Shown piece after piece: positions 37,858-49,500 of a DNA stretch of 64,000 nucleotides. This DNA comes from Monocercomonoides exilis. Lineage: Eukaryota > Preaxostyla > Oxymonadida > Polymastigidae. The DNA lies in the NCBI GenBank assembly GCA_001643675.2, contig LSRY02000017.1:930001-994000 (forward strand), given 5' to 3'. Within the stretch, counting starts at the first letter, position 1. Every line of letters starts with the position of its first letter. Position numbers and translations under genes: made by a program. The notes beneath the pieces are model-generated. The model did no database searches and was not told the origin of the DNA. It saw only the letters and a list, made by a program, of their open reading frames with translations.

Positions 37858-40800
37858 TGTTGCTCGATTAAATGATACTGATGTGTATAAGCTTGTGTAA
37901 GTGAGCATTTTACTATTTCTGTGAAAAGTCATTAATGAAATTTTTTTAATTGTTGCATAGAATTTTGAGTAAATTTGAGGAAACTGTTTATAATGTTAAC
38001 ATGTTTAATGAGTATTTATGTTCAAATTATCGCTTTATCATCTTTTTGAATATGTATATATATGCATATATTATAAATATTTTGTTTCAAAGAGAAATTT
38101 TTTAAATTCATTTTTCATTATAAACGTTATAACTGGAATTATTATTTTATCTTGTCCTTTTTTATTTAGACCCAAATAATAACAATAATGATTCTTTTCA
38201 AAATACCCAAATTTTGTATGAAATCTTTTGTGTTGCACTTATTAACCAACTTTAAAAAAACCACAATCAATGTTTGAAATAATTGATGGTTAGGTTTTTT
38301 GTGTACCAAAAGGAAAAAAAAATGGTATATGATTGATCGGGAATAATTTTTTTTTCAATTTTCAAAACAAAACCCTTGCAACAAGAGAAATCGAAGAAAC
38401 CTCTATCGGTCAAGAGATTAAATTTGTGTGTATGTTTTTTTTTTTTTTTTTTTTTTCCTGTCTTTACCGGATATAGTTACTTGTTATGTTATCAATACAA
38501 GTTATAATCTCATTACTTGTGCAAAACATTTTTGACTTTTTTATCATACATTTTCCATCACCAATAATCACATGGCAAAATATGTATAATCACTTTTTTT
38601 TTCACGATGGATTCATTATTAATGAAAAATCAACTTTTTGATCAGAAATATCAATTTTTTGATTTTTCAAAATTATGTTTAAATAAGTCTGAATAACATA
38701 ATAAAAAATAAAAAATTGTTATTTCAATTGAAAAATGTGTATTTGTGAAAAATTCCCAAAAATTAAATATTTGATCCAAAATAAGTTATTTTGTTTATTT
38801 GTTTTTATTTTTTGTGTTGAGCAACATCGAATTTAATCACAATCGGATATAGTCACAAAAAGTTGTGCAAAACCCGATGTGATAATATCTGATGTTGACA
38901 AAACAGTCATTATTGCATTTCATTTCATTTGTTGAAAAAGAAATATAAATCAAAATTTTTTATTTGATTTTCATTGCGTTTTCGATTGCACAGAAAAAAA
39001 AAATGAATTTGAAATTAACAATGCAATTTTTGACAACTGTTCACAACAAATACATAAAGATATGATCAAAAAATTTTGTTTGTTAAGTCATCTTTTAATA
39101 AATGTGCAGAAAAAAAATATTCGAATTAAATAAATATATTTTCCATATTCTAAAAATTTATCCTGGATGAAAAAAAAAAAAACAGTTTCATTAACTCGTG
39201 AGTTTCATATTTGAAAAGTCTCCGATGTTAGATATCAGAGTTAAATAAAATTGAACCATATTTGATCATTTTTGTTATTTATCAATAAAATCTCTCCAGG
39301 ATGCACTCATTCAAACATAAATATGGATTTTATTAACAAATTTGCAAAATGTTTAGGTATTATTGATTTATTGAAAAAGGGCTCAAATAATAAGCATTTA
39401 TATTTTACCCAGATATTAAACATTTGCGGCTTTTCAACAAGAACTTCCTTAATGTGATTTATTTTTTATCACGTTAATTTTCTAAATGTAGATAATTAAA
39501 AATTTTCATTTCTTTTTTAAAATGTTGTTTTTTTTAATTATCAAAAGCATAATTATTGTTCCAATTGTCAACGTATTGAATGAATTCATATGAAATATGG
39601 TCTGAAAATCTATTTATCTTTTTTTAGTGTTCATTTATATATAAATTATAAAAATAGTTTAATCGAAATTTCTGATTGATAAAGTGTAAAAAAAAATAAA
39701 ATTACACAAATGGGTGATTGTTTTTGAAATCATAACTTTTTTCGGGATGTTGATTTTTCAAAGGTTGTTTGTCATTGGGAAAAGATTACGAATTCAAATG
39801 ATGAATTCATAACAACTGTTTTTAAAACAGATGTTTGAGCTGAATTGAAGATGATGAACTCTCGAATAGGCATGTTCACTTTTCAGTGTTCATTCACTGA
39901 TTTTCAAGGAAAATTTTCGGATCGGAAAAAATGAATGAAAAAATGTGTTTCGAAAAATAATCACCAATATTGAAAAGCATCAATTTCCTTTCTTGTAAAA
40001 TTAAAGGTATCCGAACGTAATTTGTCCAAAACATAGACTTTCATTTTCGCAGGAAGATTAAACAAAAATGATATACAAAAAAAATAAAAGAAAAGAAAAA
40101 AAAGAAAAACACTATCCACGTTCGAAAAGAAAGAAAAGACATTCTTTATTTTGAATTCGTTGATATTTCAAAAAAAAATTTTTTTTTGTAACTTTATTTG
40201 TTATTTCCACTTTTTTGAATTTATGAATTATTATAAAAACAAAAGTCTGCTCATTAATTATTCGATTTTTGTTGAGAGTTATTAAACAAGGAATGATTAT
40301 TGGCGTCAATCTGGAAGCAATTCATTTATTTTCGATGTTGAATAATGATTTTTTGAAAAAGTAAAAAATGAAGAGAAACATTTTACTGCTATCAGGAATT
40401 ACAGTTTTTTTTCAAATTCAGAAATTTCACGATGATAACTGTTTGTTGAAAATTAACAACATAACAAAAGGCTTCATTGAAATTGCTTCGAATTTCAAAA
40501 ATAGCACCAATAAAAGAAATATAGACGAATAATAAATCATTATTAATGCTATAAGGAAAATGAAATGCAATTTGTCACTCAGAAACGTAATAATCACAAT
40601 AAACTAGAAATAGTTTTAAATTAATAAGTTTAATGAAATGGTGGAGAATTCTTTCACTAAAATATCGAATGTTGATTTTCAGATGTAGAAAACTTAAAAA
40701 GTAAAAAAGCATCTGAATGGATTAAACAAAAATATACAGATAAAATTTGACTACAATCAGCTTTGAGCCAATATAAAGAATAAGCCAATGAGATAGCAGT

Positions 40801-40929
40801 CAAACAAAAGATACCGAGTACTCTCTAAAAAACAAAAACAAGCAGTGGAAATGACATGTTTTTCCAGTCGAACATAACCTCGAATTTATCGAAAAAATAA
40901 CTCCTCACTTAAATTTCACAGTTCTCAGT
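37858..40929. other. 3-kb gene-free, AT-rich region between convergent genes
   Basis: No reading frame here exceeds 65 codons and none shows a domain. Homopolymer runs are common, including 22 T at 38435-38456. A 13-bp motif CGGATATAGTYAC followed by TTGTGCAAAAC occurs twice (38468 and 38517; 38844 and 38863). Non-coding RNA genes cannot be excluded, but no tRNA, 5S or U6 pattern was seen. Confidence 0.6.
38435..38456. repeat. Homopolymer of 22 T
   Basis: An uninterrupted T run in the gene-free region. Its exact length may be unreliable in an assembly. Confidence 0.9.
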
Positions 40930-41870
40930 TCAAAGCTTTCCAGTCTGGTTGGAGTATCCAGTCTTTCCACTTATGCATGGGCTGAACAAGAACCGCAACC
41001 CATCCTTCATTAAACCAGGCAAAGAGGTCCAGAAAAAGAGAAGTGGAATAACTGCTATTCCACGTTTTTTGAAAACAAGGATATTTAGTAACAATCCCAA
41101 TAAAAACAAGAAAACGATCAAAGATGAAATGACGATGAGCATAATGCTTCCAAATGAAAGCGATTTTTTTTGAGATTTTTTTGGATCATCCTTTTTTGGT
41201 TCCACTTTACATCCTTGAGGATAATACATTTTTATTACTGCTCTTGTTCTATCATTAAAAAATAGAGAGACGAATAAAAAAAAAACAATGAAATAAAAAG
41301 AATCAAACGTCTGATCCTCAGCAGTCTCAGTTTTGTTTTGAGAACAGTAGAGATATATTTCTGCAGAAACTTCGGCTTCTTGTTTTTCCTTGTGCTTATC
41401 TGAAAAAATCATCATAACGATATAAAAAGGCATAATAGTGCGATAACAAATCAAACAAGTAAATTTTATGCAATTTTCTGATGTAATGATCGAGCCATAT
41501 TCAGATGAATAATCACCGAAGCACATGCACGAACGACTTTGAGTGTTTACAAAGTGAACAATACAATCTTCTGATTGACAACTTGTTGAATCAGATTTTT
41601 TAAAACCCTTTCGAAAATTCCATTGAAATTGGTAAACTCCTTTATCAACAGTATACGGGTTGTTGCTAAAACAAAAAAGTTGCTTTTATATAATTTCAAC
41701 AAATATTTAGCAAACTCTTCCCTCTGAAGTCCCGTAAAATCGTAATCTTTAAAGTTTTCATCTGCAAATGCGAATTGTAAAAGAATCAATAGCGATAATG
41801 ACATGGACAAAAACGATAAAATCAATTCAGATCGTTTCCTTTGATTTTTTATTATCTGATCAAATTTCAA
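40930..41870 (-). CDS. Mannose-6-phosphate-receptor-like type I membrane protein
   Basis: Four exons (41870-41716, 41665-41457, 41399-41309, 41248-40930) join over three 50-60 bp introns, all starting GTTTG, to give 257 aa, close to the cation-dependent mannose-6-phosphate receptor. A signal peptide or anchor (about residues 15-36) leads into a luminal domain of about 140 residues with Cys in SCQSEDC, SCMCFG, ENC, YLYC and QGC. One membrane helix spans about 187-211. The cytoplasmic tail has IPLLFFWTSLPGLMKDG (219-235), the juxtamembrane hallmark of this family. Such receptors carry lysosomal enzymes from Golgi to endosomes. The Arg that usually precedes the last luminal strand looks replaced (EVSAEIYLYC), so binding of mannose-6-phosphate itself is uncertain. 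An Atg27-like role is the main alternative. Confidence 0.75.
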
Positions 41871-42066
41871 TTTAATTAAAGAAGGGATTTATGATCAAAA
41901 TTAAAAATTTGCATTTTTGTGAAAAAATAATCAGTTCAAAGGTTAATTCACTTTACTATGCATAGCCATTAATTTGTATTTTATTTTGAAAGGGACCTGA
42001 GACTTTTTACTTTTACTCAGACAAAATATTTTGTTAATTATCATTATCTAATGTTCTGTTAGTATA
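41871..42066. promoter_or_regulatory. Probable shared promoter, divergent genes
   Basis: This 196-bp AT-rich gap lies between start codons facing away from each other. No specific element was recognised. Confidence 0.35.
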
Positions 42067-45000
42067 ATGCAGAGTCATTACCAACCTCCATCGGCCATTC
42101 CTTGTATATCTTTGAAAGGACATGCTACCGGATTATTGCGTCGTACACACGGATTCCAAAGACCTTTTTGCATTAATCAAGTTGTTACTTGGATTTTGCT
42201 TCTATCAAACATATTGTGCTTTGTTATATCCACCCCATTTTCTTTTGGAGTTGGAGGATTTTGCGCATGGCTTTTGGTATGTTTTGGTCTATTTCTTTTC
42301 AAATGATTTTGAGACTTATTTTTTCATCGAACAGATTTTTATTGGCTTGCTTTCTTTATCGGTTTCATTAGGAATATTCATCACTAAAAGCGATCCTACT
42401 GACGTACATTTGTACGATAGCAACATGCTTCCTGGGCGTTATGAATCTCAAAACGACCCTCGAAAATCAGATTCAGATCTACGATTTTGCCAATATTGTC
42501 GTTCATTTGTGTTTGACTTCAATGTTCTTATCAAAAAAACATTTTTATATCTTCTCCATAATTGTTATTTTTTTTATTTGGAATTAAAGTGCATTTAGAA
42601 GCAAACATTGCTATTATTGTTGCCGTTGCGTATCTGGATTTGATCACCATTGCATTTGGATCAACAATTGCATTGGGGAAACCAACTACAGGTTTTATTT
42701 TTTGTATTTTGCTTATTTTATTCTGCTTGGCATAACATAAACATCTTTCAATATTTCATTTTTAATTTTTCTTTAATAAATTCAATTTTGTCTCATTTTC
42801 TTTTGCTTTCATTTTATACTTATAGATTATTTGTATCGTTTTTGTTAGCATTTTTCTTTCTTTACGCATTTGAGATAATTCTCGGAATTGTAGCCATTGC
42901 CTATTCCTTTGCCAAATTTGATACTTCTTTTATTTACATGCCGAGTATGTGCACTTTATATTGCTTTTTTCTTATTTCTTTTCTTTTCTTTTCTTTTCTT
43001 TTATTTTCCTTTCTTTTCTTTTCTTTTCTTTTCCTTTCATTTCCTTTCTTTTCCTTTCCTTTCCTTTCCTTTCCTTTCCTTTCCTTTCCTTTCTTTTCTT
43101 TTCTTTTCCTTTCTTTTCTCTTTTCTTGTCTTGTCTTGTCTCATCTTGCTTATATTATCTTCTCTTCTCGTTTCTTCTCTTCTTTTTTTGTGAAACTTTT
43201 AAATGTCACGCAATTTTTATCTAAATGCTTTGTTTATGATGCATTTTTTTGTAGTTTGGCTTCACGTTATTTTTCTTCTTTGCACAATCGGAACAAGTGC
43301 TTTTCCTTTGGCATTTATTTCATATCTTCTCGGCTTTCATTTTTATATATGTATGCATCTTTACTTCTTAAAGAAAATTATTTTGCACTTGTTCAATTAT
43401 TTTGAATTTCAAACTCTTTCTTTTTTTTTTTCAATTTTTCTTTTTCTTTTTCTATTTTTCTTTCTTTCTTTTTTCTATTTTTCTTTTTCTTTCTTTTTTT
43501 CAATTTTTCTTTTTCTTTTTCTATTTTTCTTTCTTTCTTTTTTTTTTTAAATTTCTGATTCTGTATCAAAATTTCTCGCTTCTATTACCACAATATTTAA
43601 TAACAATAATAACAATTGTTTTCCTTTATATTTAAACATTATTTAACTTACAAGTCCTGAAGCACAAATCAACATACGATGTGATCTTGGAGAGAAGAAG
43701 GAGAAGACAGGGAATTGAAGGCAGTTCAAGCAGCGTGCAATTCATCAATAGAAATGAGAACGAAAAGAAGGAATATGTCAATGAAAGTACATCAAAGAAC
43801 AGGGAAATGGTTGAAATGGAAGATTTGGATGATTTGGAAGAGAAAGAAGTGAAGCCAGCTGTGAGCAAAGCGAAAGGGAGAAGAAGAACAGAAGCGTACA
43901 AATATGAAGAAAATGGAGAGAAAGAGAGAAAAAGAGTGAGAAAGACAAGAAATTCCGAAAGAGAAAAGGAAAAATCGAATACCGAAAGTTCATTAAATGA
44001 AGATATAGAAAATGAAAAGATCAGAAAAGAAAGGCGAATAAAAGGAAAAGAGCAAAAAGAAAGAAAAGAAGATCAAGAAGAAGATCAAGAAGAAGAAGAA
44101 GAAGCGGAGGAGGAAGAAGAAAAACCGAAAACGAGAAGAAAACCAAAACTCATTCGTTCTCATTCTGCTGTTTATGGCGAGTCAAATATTGACAGAAAAG
44201 AAAGAGAAATGGCAAAGGAAGAGAGAAAATACAGAGAAAGGGAAAGGGAAAGGGAAAGAGAAAGGGAAAGAGAACGAGGTGGAAGAGAAAGAAGAGAAGA
44301 AGGAGGAGGAAACCGGAGCAAGAGCAGAAGAAGAGACAATTCCGCAATTTCAGAGAAACATGTGAATGAAAGCAACAACAGCAGGAAAAAGATGTTGCTG
44401 GCGATGGAAAGGAAGATGAAGGAGAGACACAGACTTCGCGAAAGAGAAGAAGAAGAAGAAGAAGAAGAAAAACAGAAGAAGGTTGGGCTATTTTTGAAAT
44501 CAGAGAAGGAAGAAGAGGAAGAAGATATTTATGCAGAAGTTGAGGAGGAGAAAGAAGAGGTAGAGGAAGAAGAAGGAGAAGAAGACAATGTTGATGAAGA
44601 GTTCGAAGAAGACAGTGAAGAAAGAGAAAGAGAAAGAGAAGAAGAAGAAGAAGAAGAAGAGATAAATGAAGATGAAAACGATCAAATAGAATATTCAGAA
44701 ATGGAAAGGAAAGAAAACAGACCTGAAATGAAGAGGAGGCAGAGGCAGAAGAAAAGAACAAACAACAGAATGCAGAATAACAATTATAATCAAAAAGATT
44801 ATGAACAATCGGATGAAATGAATGCGCCAAAGATTAAAACGAGAAAAGAAAGAAGCAAACGAAGAGAGAATGATTCAGAAAGAGAAATTGAAGAACAAGA
44901 AGCAGAAGAAGAAGATGAAGAAGGAATAATCGACAAGCAAACCATTGCAACTCCACACAGAACGAAGAAACTGATCCGAAGAAATTCTTCTCCTTCTGTG

Positions 45001-46119
45001 AGACCTTCAGACAATCAACAAGAAATGGCCAAGTTTGGAACACCCAAGAAATCTGCTGTATCATCATCATCTTCTTCTTCTCCATCTTATCCATCATCAG
45101 CATCATCAACGCCTATCCGAAAATCTGCAAACACAACACGAGATAACCAGAGAATTTCTACTCCTTTGCCACATCACTCTCAGCAACGCATTCCACCAAC
45201 TGCTCCACCTCCACCGCCACACCCACCGCCTTTACCTCCACTTCATCCACATCCACATACAACTTCACCTTCGCATTCACATCCTCATTCACATTCACAT
45301 TCACATCCTCTTTCTCCTCCACCACCTCATCTTCCCCCTCATCTTCCTCCTTCTTCTTCACAGCAATCAAAGATTTTCACTTCATACTCTTCTTCCAATT
45401 CACAATTGTCACATCAACAGCCATCAATTCACACGAGCAGACGTCATTTGCGTTCTGCTTCTCCTTCAATTCATCGCTCCTCTTCATTCACAGAAATACC
45501 CGTTTCTCGCAAAAGAGCTTTAGATCCATCATCAGTATCGTCCACACACTCAAAGAATGCTGATCTTCCTCCTATTTCTCCGAATCCTTCTATTTCTCCG
45601 GCTCCGCACGGAAGGAGCCGAAGGCCTATGGAATCTCCTTTTGCTCAGTCACGTTATGAATTGTCAGAATCTCCAAAGATATCAAGAAGCTCTACTCCAA
45701 TAACATCTCGTTCTGATCGTTATCTAAAGCAGCAAGGCTCAGTTTCTGCTCAAATCCCTCAAAAGAGAAGTCTTCAGCATTATCCCTCAAGTACAGGTGT
45801 GTCTTATTCATCATCATCATCATCATCATCTTCCTCCTCCTCATCATCTTATTCATCAGAATCTGCATATGAATTGGAAAATGAACATTCACATTCAAAC
45901 AGAAGTCGCACTGGAATAAAGAGGAGACAGTCTGTATCTGAGCAGCGGAGCCACAAGGAAGATAGCTCAGAGATGGATTATGTGTTTGATAACAAATCTG
46001 CGAGGGAGAAAAAACAAAGGAATAATGACACATTTGACAAGTCCGATTTGACAGATGTTGCTTGGTCTGCGAGAGAAAGAAGGAATATGAAGAAAAAGAA
46101 AAAGGATCTATTTTTTTAA
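42067..46119 (+). CDS. DHHC palmitoyltransferase with a long charged tail
   Basis: Six exons (42067-42276, 42335-42510, 42590-42691, 42826-42944, 43255-43350, 43655-46119) encode 1055 aa. The order is two membrane helices (about 40-60 and 68-90), a cytosolic loop with the zinc-binding cysteine-rich domain ([19 protein letters not shown], then DHHC at 147-150 and [10 protein letters not shown]), two more helices, then the sequence [14 protein letters not shown], matching the conserved Thr-Thr-x-Glu-like segment after the last helix in the ZDHHC1/11 group. The catalytic Cys150 is present. The enzyme attaches palmitate to cysteines of membrane proteins. The remaining 800 residues are a Lys/Glu/Arg coil followed by a Pro/His/Ser-rich part and a Ser run; they are not conserved and may bind substrates. 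The conserved core fills the first 240 residues. Confidence 0.9.
42960..43140 (+). repeat. Pentanucleotide TTTTC/TTTCC microsatellite inside an intron
   Basis: A run of CTTTT and CCTTT units fills much of intron 4 of the palmitoyltransferase gene (42945-43254), changing from TTTTC to TTTCC in the middle and ending in TTGTC copies. Confidence 0.92.
43405..43550 (+). repeat. TTTTTC-type repeat inside an intron
   Basis: Imperfect units of T-runs broken by C fill part of intron 5 (43351-43654). They include two long near-identical copies of a block of about 50 bp (CAATTTTTCTTTTTCTTTTT and what follows), starting near 43432 and 43501. Confidence 0.85.
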
Positions 46120-46583
46120 ATGTGATTTTTTAGTTAGAAAAGTCCATATGAACAGAAAAAAAATGTTCTGTAATTGTTATACTTAGCTTTCAGCAACTTA
46201 TTGTTTATGTTTGTTTTAGATTATTTTTGTTTGATATTGTTTTCAGTTCAATAGAATAAGTCATAGATTCAGAAAAGAAATGGCAAGATTTTTTGAAAAT
46301 GACTCAACAATCAGTCTTAAAGAAAGCAAAAACTTTTATAATATTTACTGAAAACAAAACAATCAAATATAAATATCAATAATTTCATACATAAATAACT
46401 CATATCTATCAATTAAAAGTAAATGAATTGTTTGTTATTTTCTATCAAAAAATCAAAATATTTCTAAAATCAGGCTAATTGCATTTAAGTGAAAACATTT
46501 ATTTAACAAAGGCACAATTCAACAACTAATTTCCTTCATCAAAGAACATTCAGATTTTTGAATTCTTTCCTTTTAGATACAAT
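46120..46583. other. Gene-free gap between convergent 3' ends
   Basis: This AT-rich sequence lies after the palmitoyltransferase gene (+) and the beta-helix receptor gene (-). No RNA gene or repeat was recognised. Confidence 0.55.
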
Positions 46584-49500
46584 TCAATTTTCACTTCCAA
46601 TAATCAAATCTGCACCAACAAGAGTATGCAACCAATCGTTTATTTTGTCAGAGTTTTCATTCTCATTTTCATTACCAGTAACATTTTCATCTGTGCTCTT
46701 TTCAATAAATGCTAAATAAGTACCTTCTTCATGTTCCCTTGCTGAATCCATCAACAAAACAGAATTCAATAGATTATCTTGTGAATGCCTGCGTTCACCA
46801 TCACTTTCAGAAATTGTTGCATCCGGTTTTTCCTTCTTTTCTGTATCGATAGCAAAATCTTTCTTCTTTCTCTCTCTCAAAAATTTATCCGCTTTGCTTT
46901 TCTTTCCCCCTTCATTCAAAATATCAAATATGTCTATTAATTCCTCCTCCTCATTATCCACTTTGCCTGAAACAAGTGCATCTTCATCTGATAGCCTTAT
47001 CGAATCTGCATCGTTCATCATCAAGATATCATCCAGCCAGTGAGAAGGAAGCGGGGACTGAGAAGACGAAGCACGTGAAGAAGAGACTGATATCGAAGCA
47101 TCAGTCGTTGATCCAGGAACATCAGAATCAGAAGGCAACCAAATCTGATTAAAAAGTAGAGGAGATTTTGTTTCAGTGAAATTAGGTTCTTCATCAGAAG
47201 TTGTTGGCTTTGAAAGCAACGGATCAGCTAAACTAACATCATCTTTTTCTCTTGAATTGTGGTCATTTGCAATCTGATCGATTTTCTCACTCAATTCCAT
47301 GCCAAGAATGTCTTTCATCCAATCATCGAATAATTGATTGGAAATCTCATCACCTTCACCTTCACCTCTGCCTTCGTTTTCGTCTTCGCTGTCTTCATCT
47401 TCTTCATCTTCGTCAGCATCTGAGATTTTTCCTTCTTTTTCTTCCTCTTTCACTTCCTCCTCCGCTTTCTTTGCCTGATTTATCATTAGCAGTCGTTGCT
47501 TCGCTCGCATCAATTTTCTTTGTGTTCTCTTTCTTCTTTCTTCTTCTTTCTCTCTTATCCTCTGCGAAATAGCTTTATGTCTTCGCTTCAACAGCACAAG
47601 AACAAGCGCCAACCGTTTCACCGACGCTGGATCAAGTGCACCAGATTCTTGTTGGCTTATATTGGAATTTTCTTCTTCTGCTTCTTGGATTGGAATAGGG
47701 GAAACAGCAACACTGACAAGCTCAGGCCTCATGCTTGTCCCAACACTCACTTGCTTTCTCCTTTTCTTCTTCTTCTTCTTCTTCTTTTTCTGGCTAGAAT
47801 CGTCGTTTTGTTCCATACTCAATGTTTCATCAGCCATCACTTCATATGCCTTGTTGAGTGCGGTGATTGGAAGACGGCGAGATAAAATAGCCTGCCGAAG
47901 ATACTTTTCTTCCACTTTTCCATCTGAAAGCTCGTTTTCAGCTTCTTCTTCATCCGAACTCTCTTCGCTTTCAGAAAAATAGGAGTATAAAGAATCACTA
48001 TCATCGTCATCATCATAATCATCATCATCACTGTTATCATTGTCGTTATCATCGTCATTGTTGCAAGACTCGCTTGTTTCCGGCTGTACAGACTGACTGT
48101 CAAATCCAACTTCTTCGCTTGGCCTGCTTTCACATGTGTTCTGCTCTTCGTTCTTGCTTTGTCTTTGGTTTTCATTTTCTTCAATCTCTTCAAGTTCGAT
48201 CAAATGAACATTTCTCATTGAAGTTGAATGCCCTTCAGTTTCGTGTGTTAAAAGTGATTCTTTCTTCTTTTCTGATTTAATTTTTTTACCTTCATCTTTG
48301 CCTTCTTCTTTGTCTTCACCTCCTTCTCCTTCTCTTTCTTCTTCTTCTTCTTCTTCACATCTTCTGTCTGTTCTTCTATCGGAAGCATCATCCATTGCAT
48401 CGCTTTGAGCAAGAAATGCCTTCTGCATCTGATTCTTTTCCTTCTCTCTTTTCTTTTTTCTCATCATTCTTCTGCATTTCTTGATGAAACACACAAAAAG
48501 AATGATGCAAACAACAAGAAGAACAAAAGACACAACAACAAGAGCTATGACACTTGCTGATATTGGAGTAGGAAGAGGTGGCAACGTGGGACGTGTGATG
48601 TCCGCAGGAAAAGTTGCATTCTTCAGCAGAATCAGCGGGAGTGATCGGAATGAGTCAGAAAGAGGAAAATCAGTTGATTGCTGTGAAGAAAATGAAGATG
48701 ATGAAATGCCTAAAGAAGAAGAAGTGTTTGTGTTGAATTGATCTGAAGAAGAAGAATAATAATAATGTGAAGTGTACAATGAAGAAATTGAAGTGCACAG
48801 AGATGTTGAATCGAAAGATGAACAGTTAATCTTCTGGAAAATATGTTGTTGCTCATCAGCATTATTCATTTTGTTTTCATTTCTAATTTCATTCCCTTTG
48901 CCTTCCTTTGCCTCTTCTTCTTTCACAGAGCCAGTAAAGTAAAGCACTCTCAAATACACCACTTCTTCGTCCAATGCATCGTTCAAATGAATTGTGCGTA
49001 TTATTCCCTTTGCAGACGTTTCGTTCTCAATTGAAGAGAAGTTGTAGTCTGTGATGGTGACAATGTCTGCAAACGGATCAATTTTTTCATTTGAAATCAG
49101 ATTGATTTGTTTTTCTTCTTTGGCTTGACCCAAATAAGCTCCTTTGGAATTGAGAAGGGATGAATTAGAAATTGTTGCCTTGTCAAGAATAGGATTAAAA
49201 GAAAAAGAAGAAGAAAAAGAAGAAGAATGCATATCATTCTTATTCTGTTGCTCAGAAGAATCACTTTCACCACTTTTCCCGGGCTTGCTCCGAAGCGAGT
49301 CCATCATTTCTTTTCTCCGAATTGCGCGAACAGGGCAGGACGAAATGATCTGAAACGAAATATTACACGGAATCAATAAGCTTCCAGTGAATGTGAGTTC
49401 GTGTATTATTCGATCAGCACCATCATCTTCCCAGACGATGTCTCCTCTTTCTTTTTCGACCCACGTCACCTCGTATAAAACAGGAACAGCAAACGGCGAA

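Noticed and set aside
39272-39457. A 61-codon reading frame in the gene-free region
   Set aside because: It is short, has no domain and lies in AT-rich sequence where such frames arise by chance.
41547-41870. A separate 107-residue secreted protein on the minus strand
   Set aside because: It is exon 1 plus intron read-through of the mannose-6-phosphate-receptor-like gene; splicing at GTTTGC restores a continuous luminal domain.
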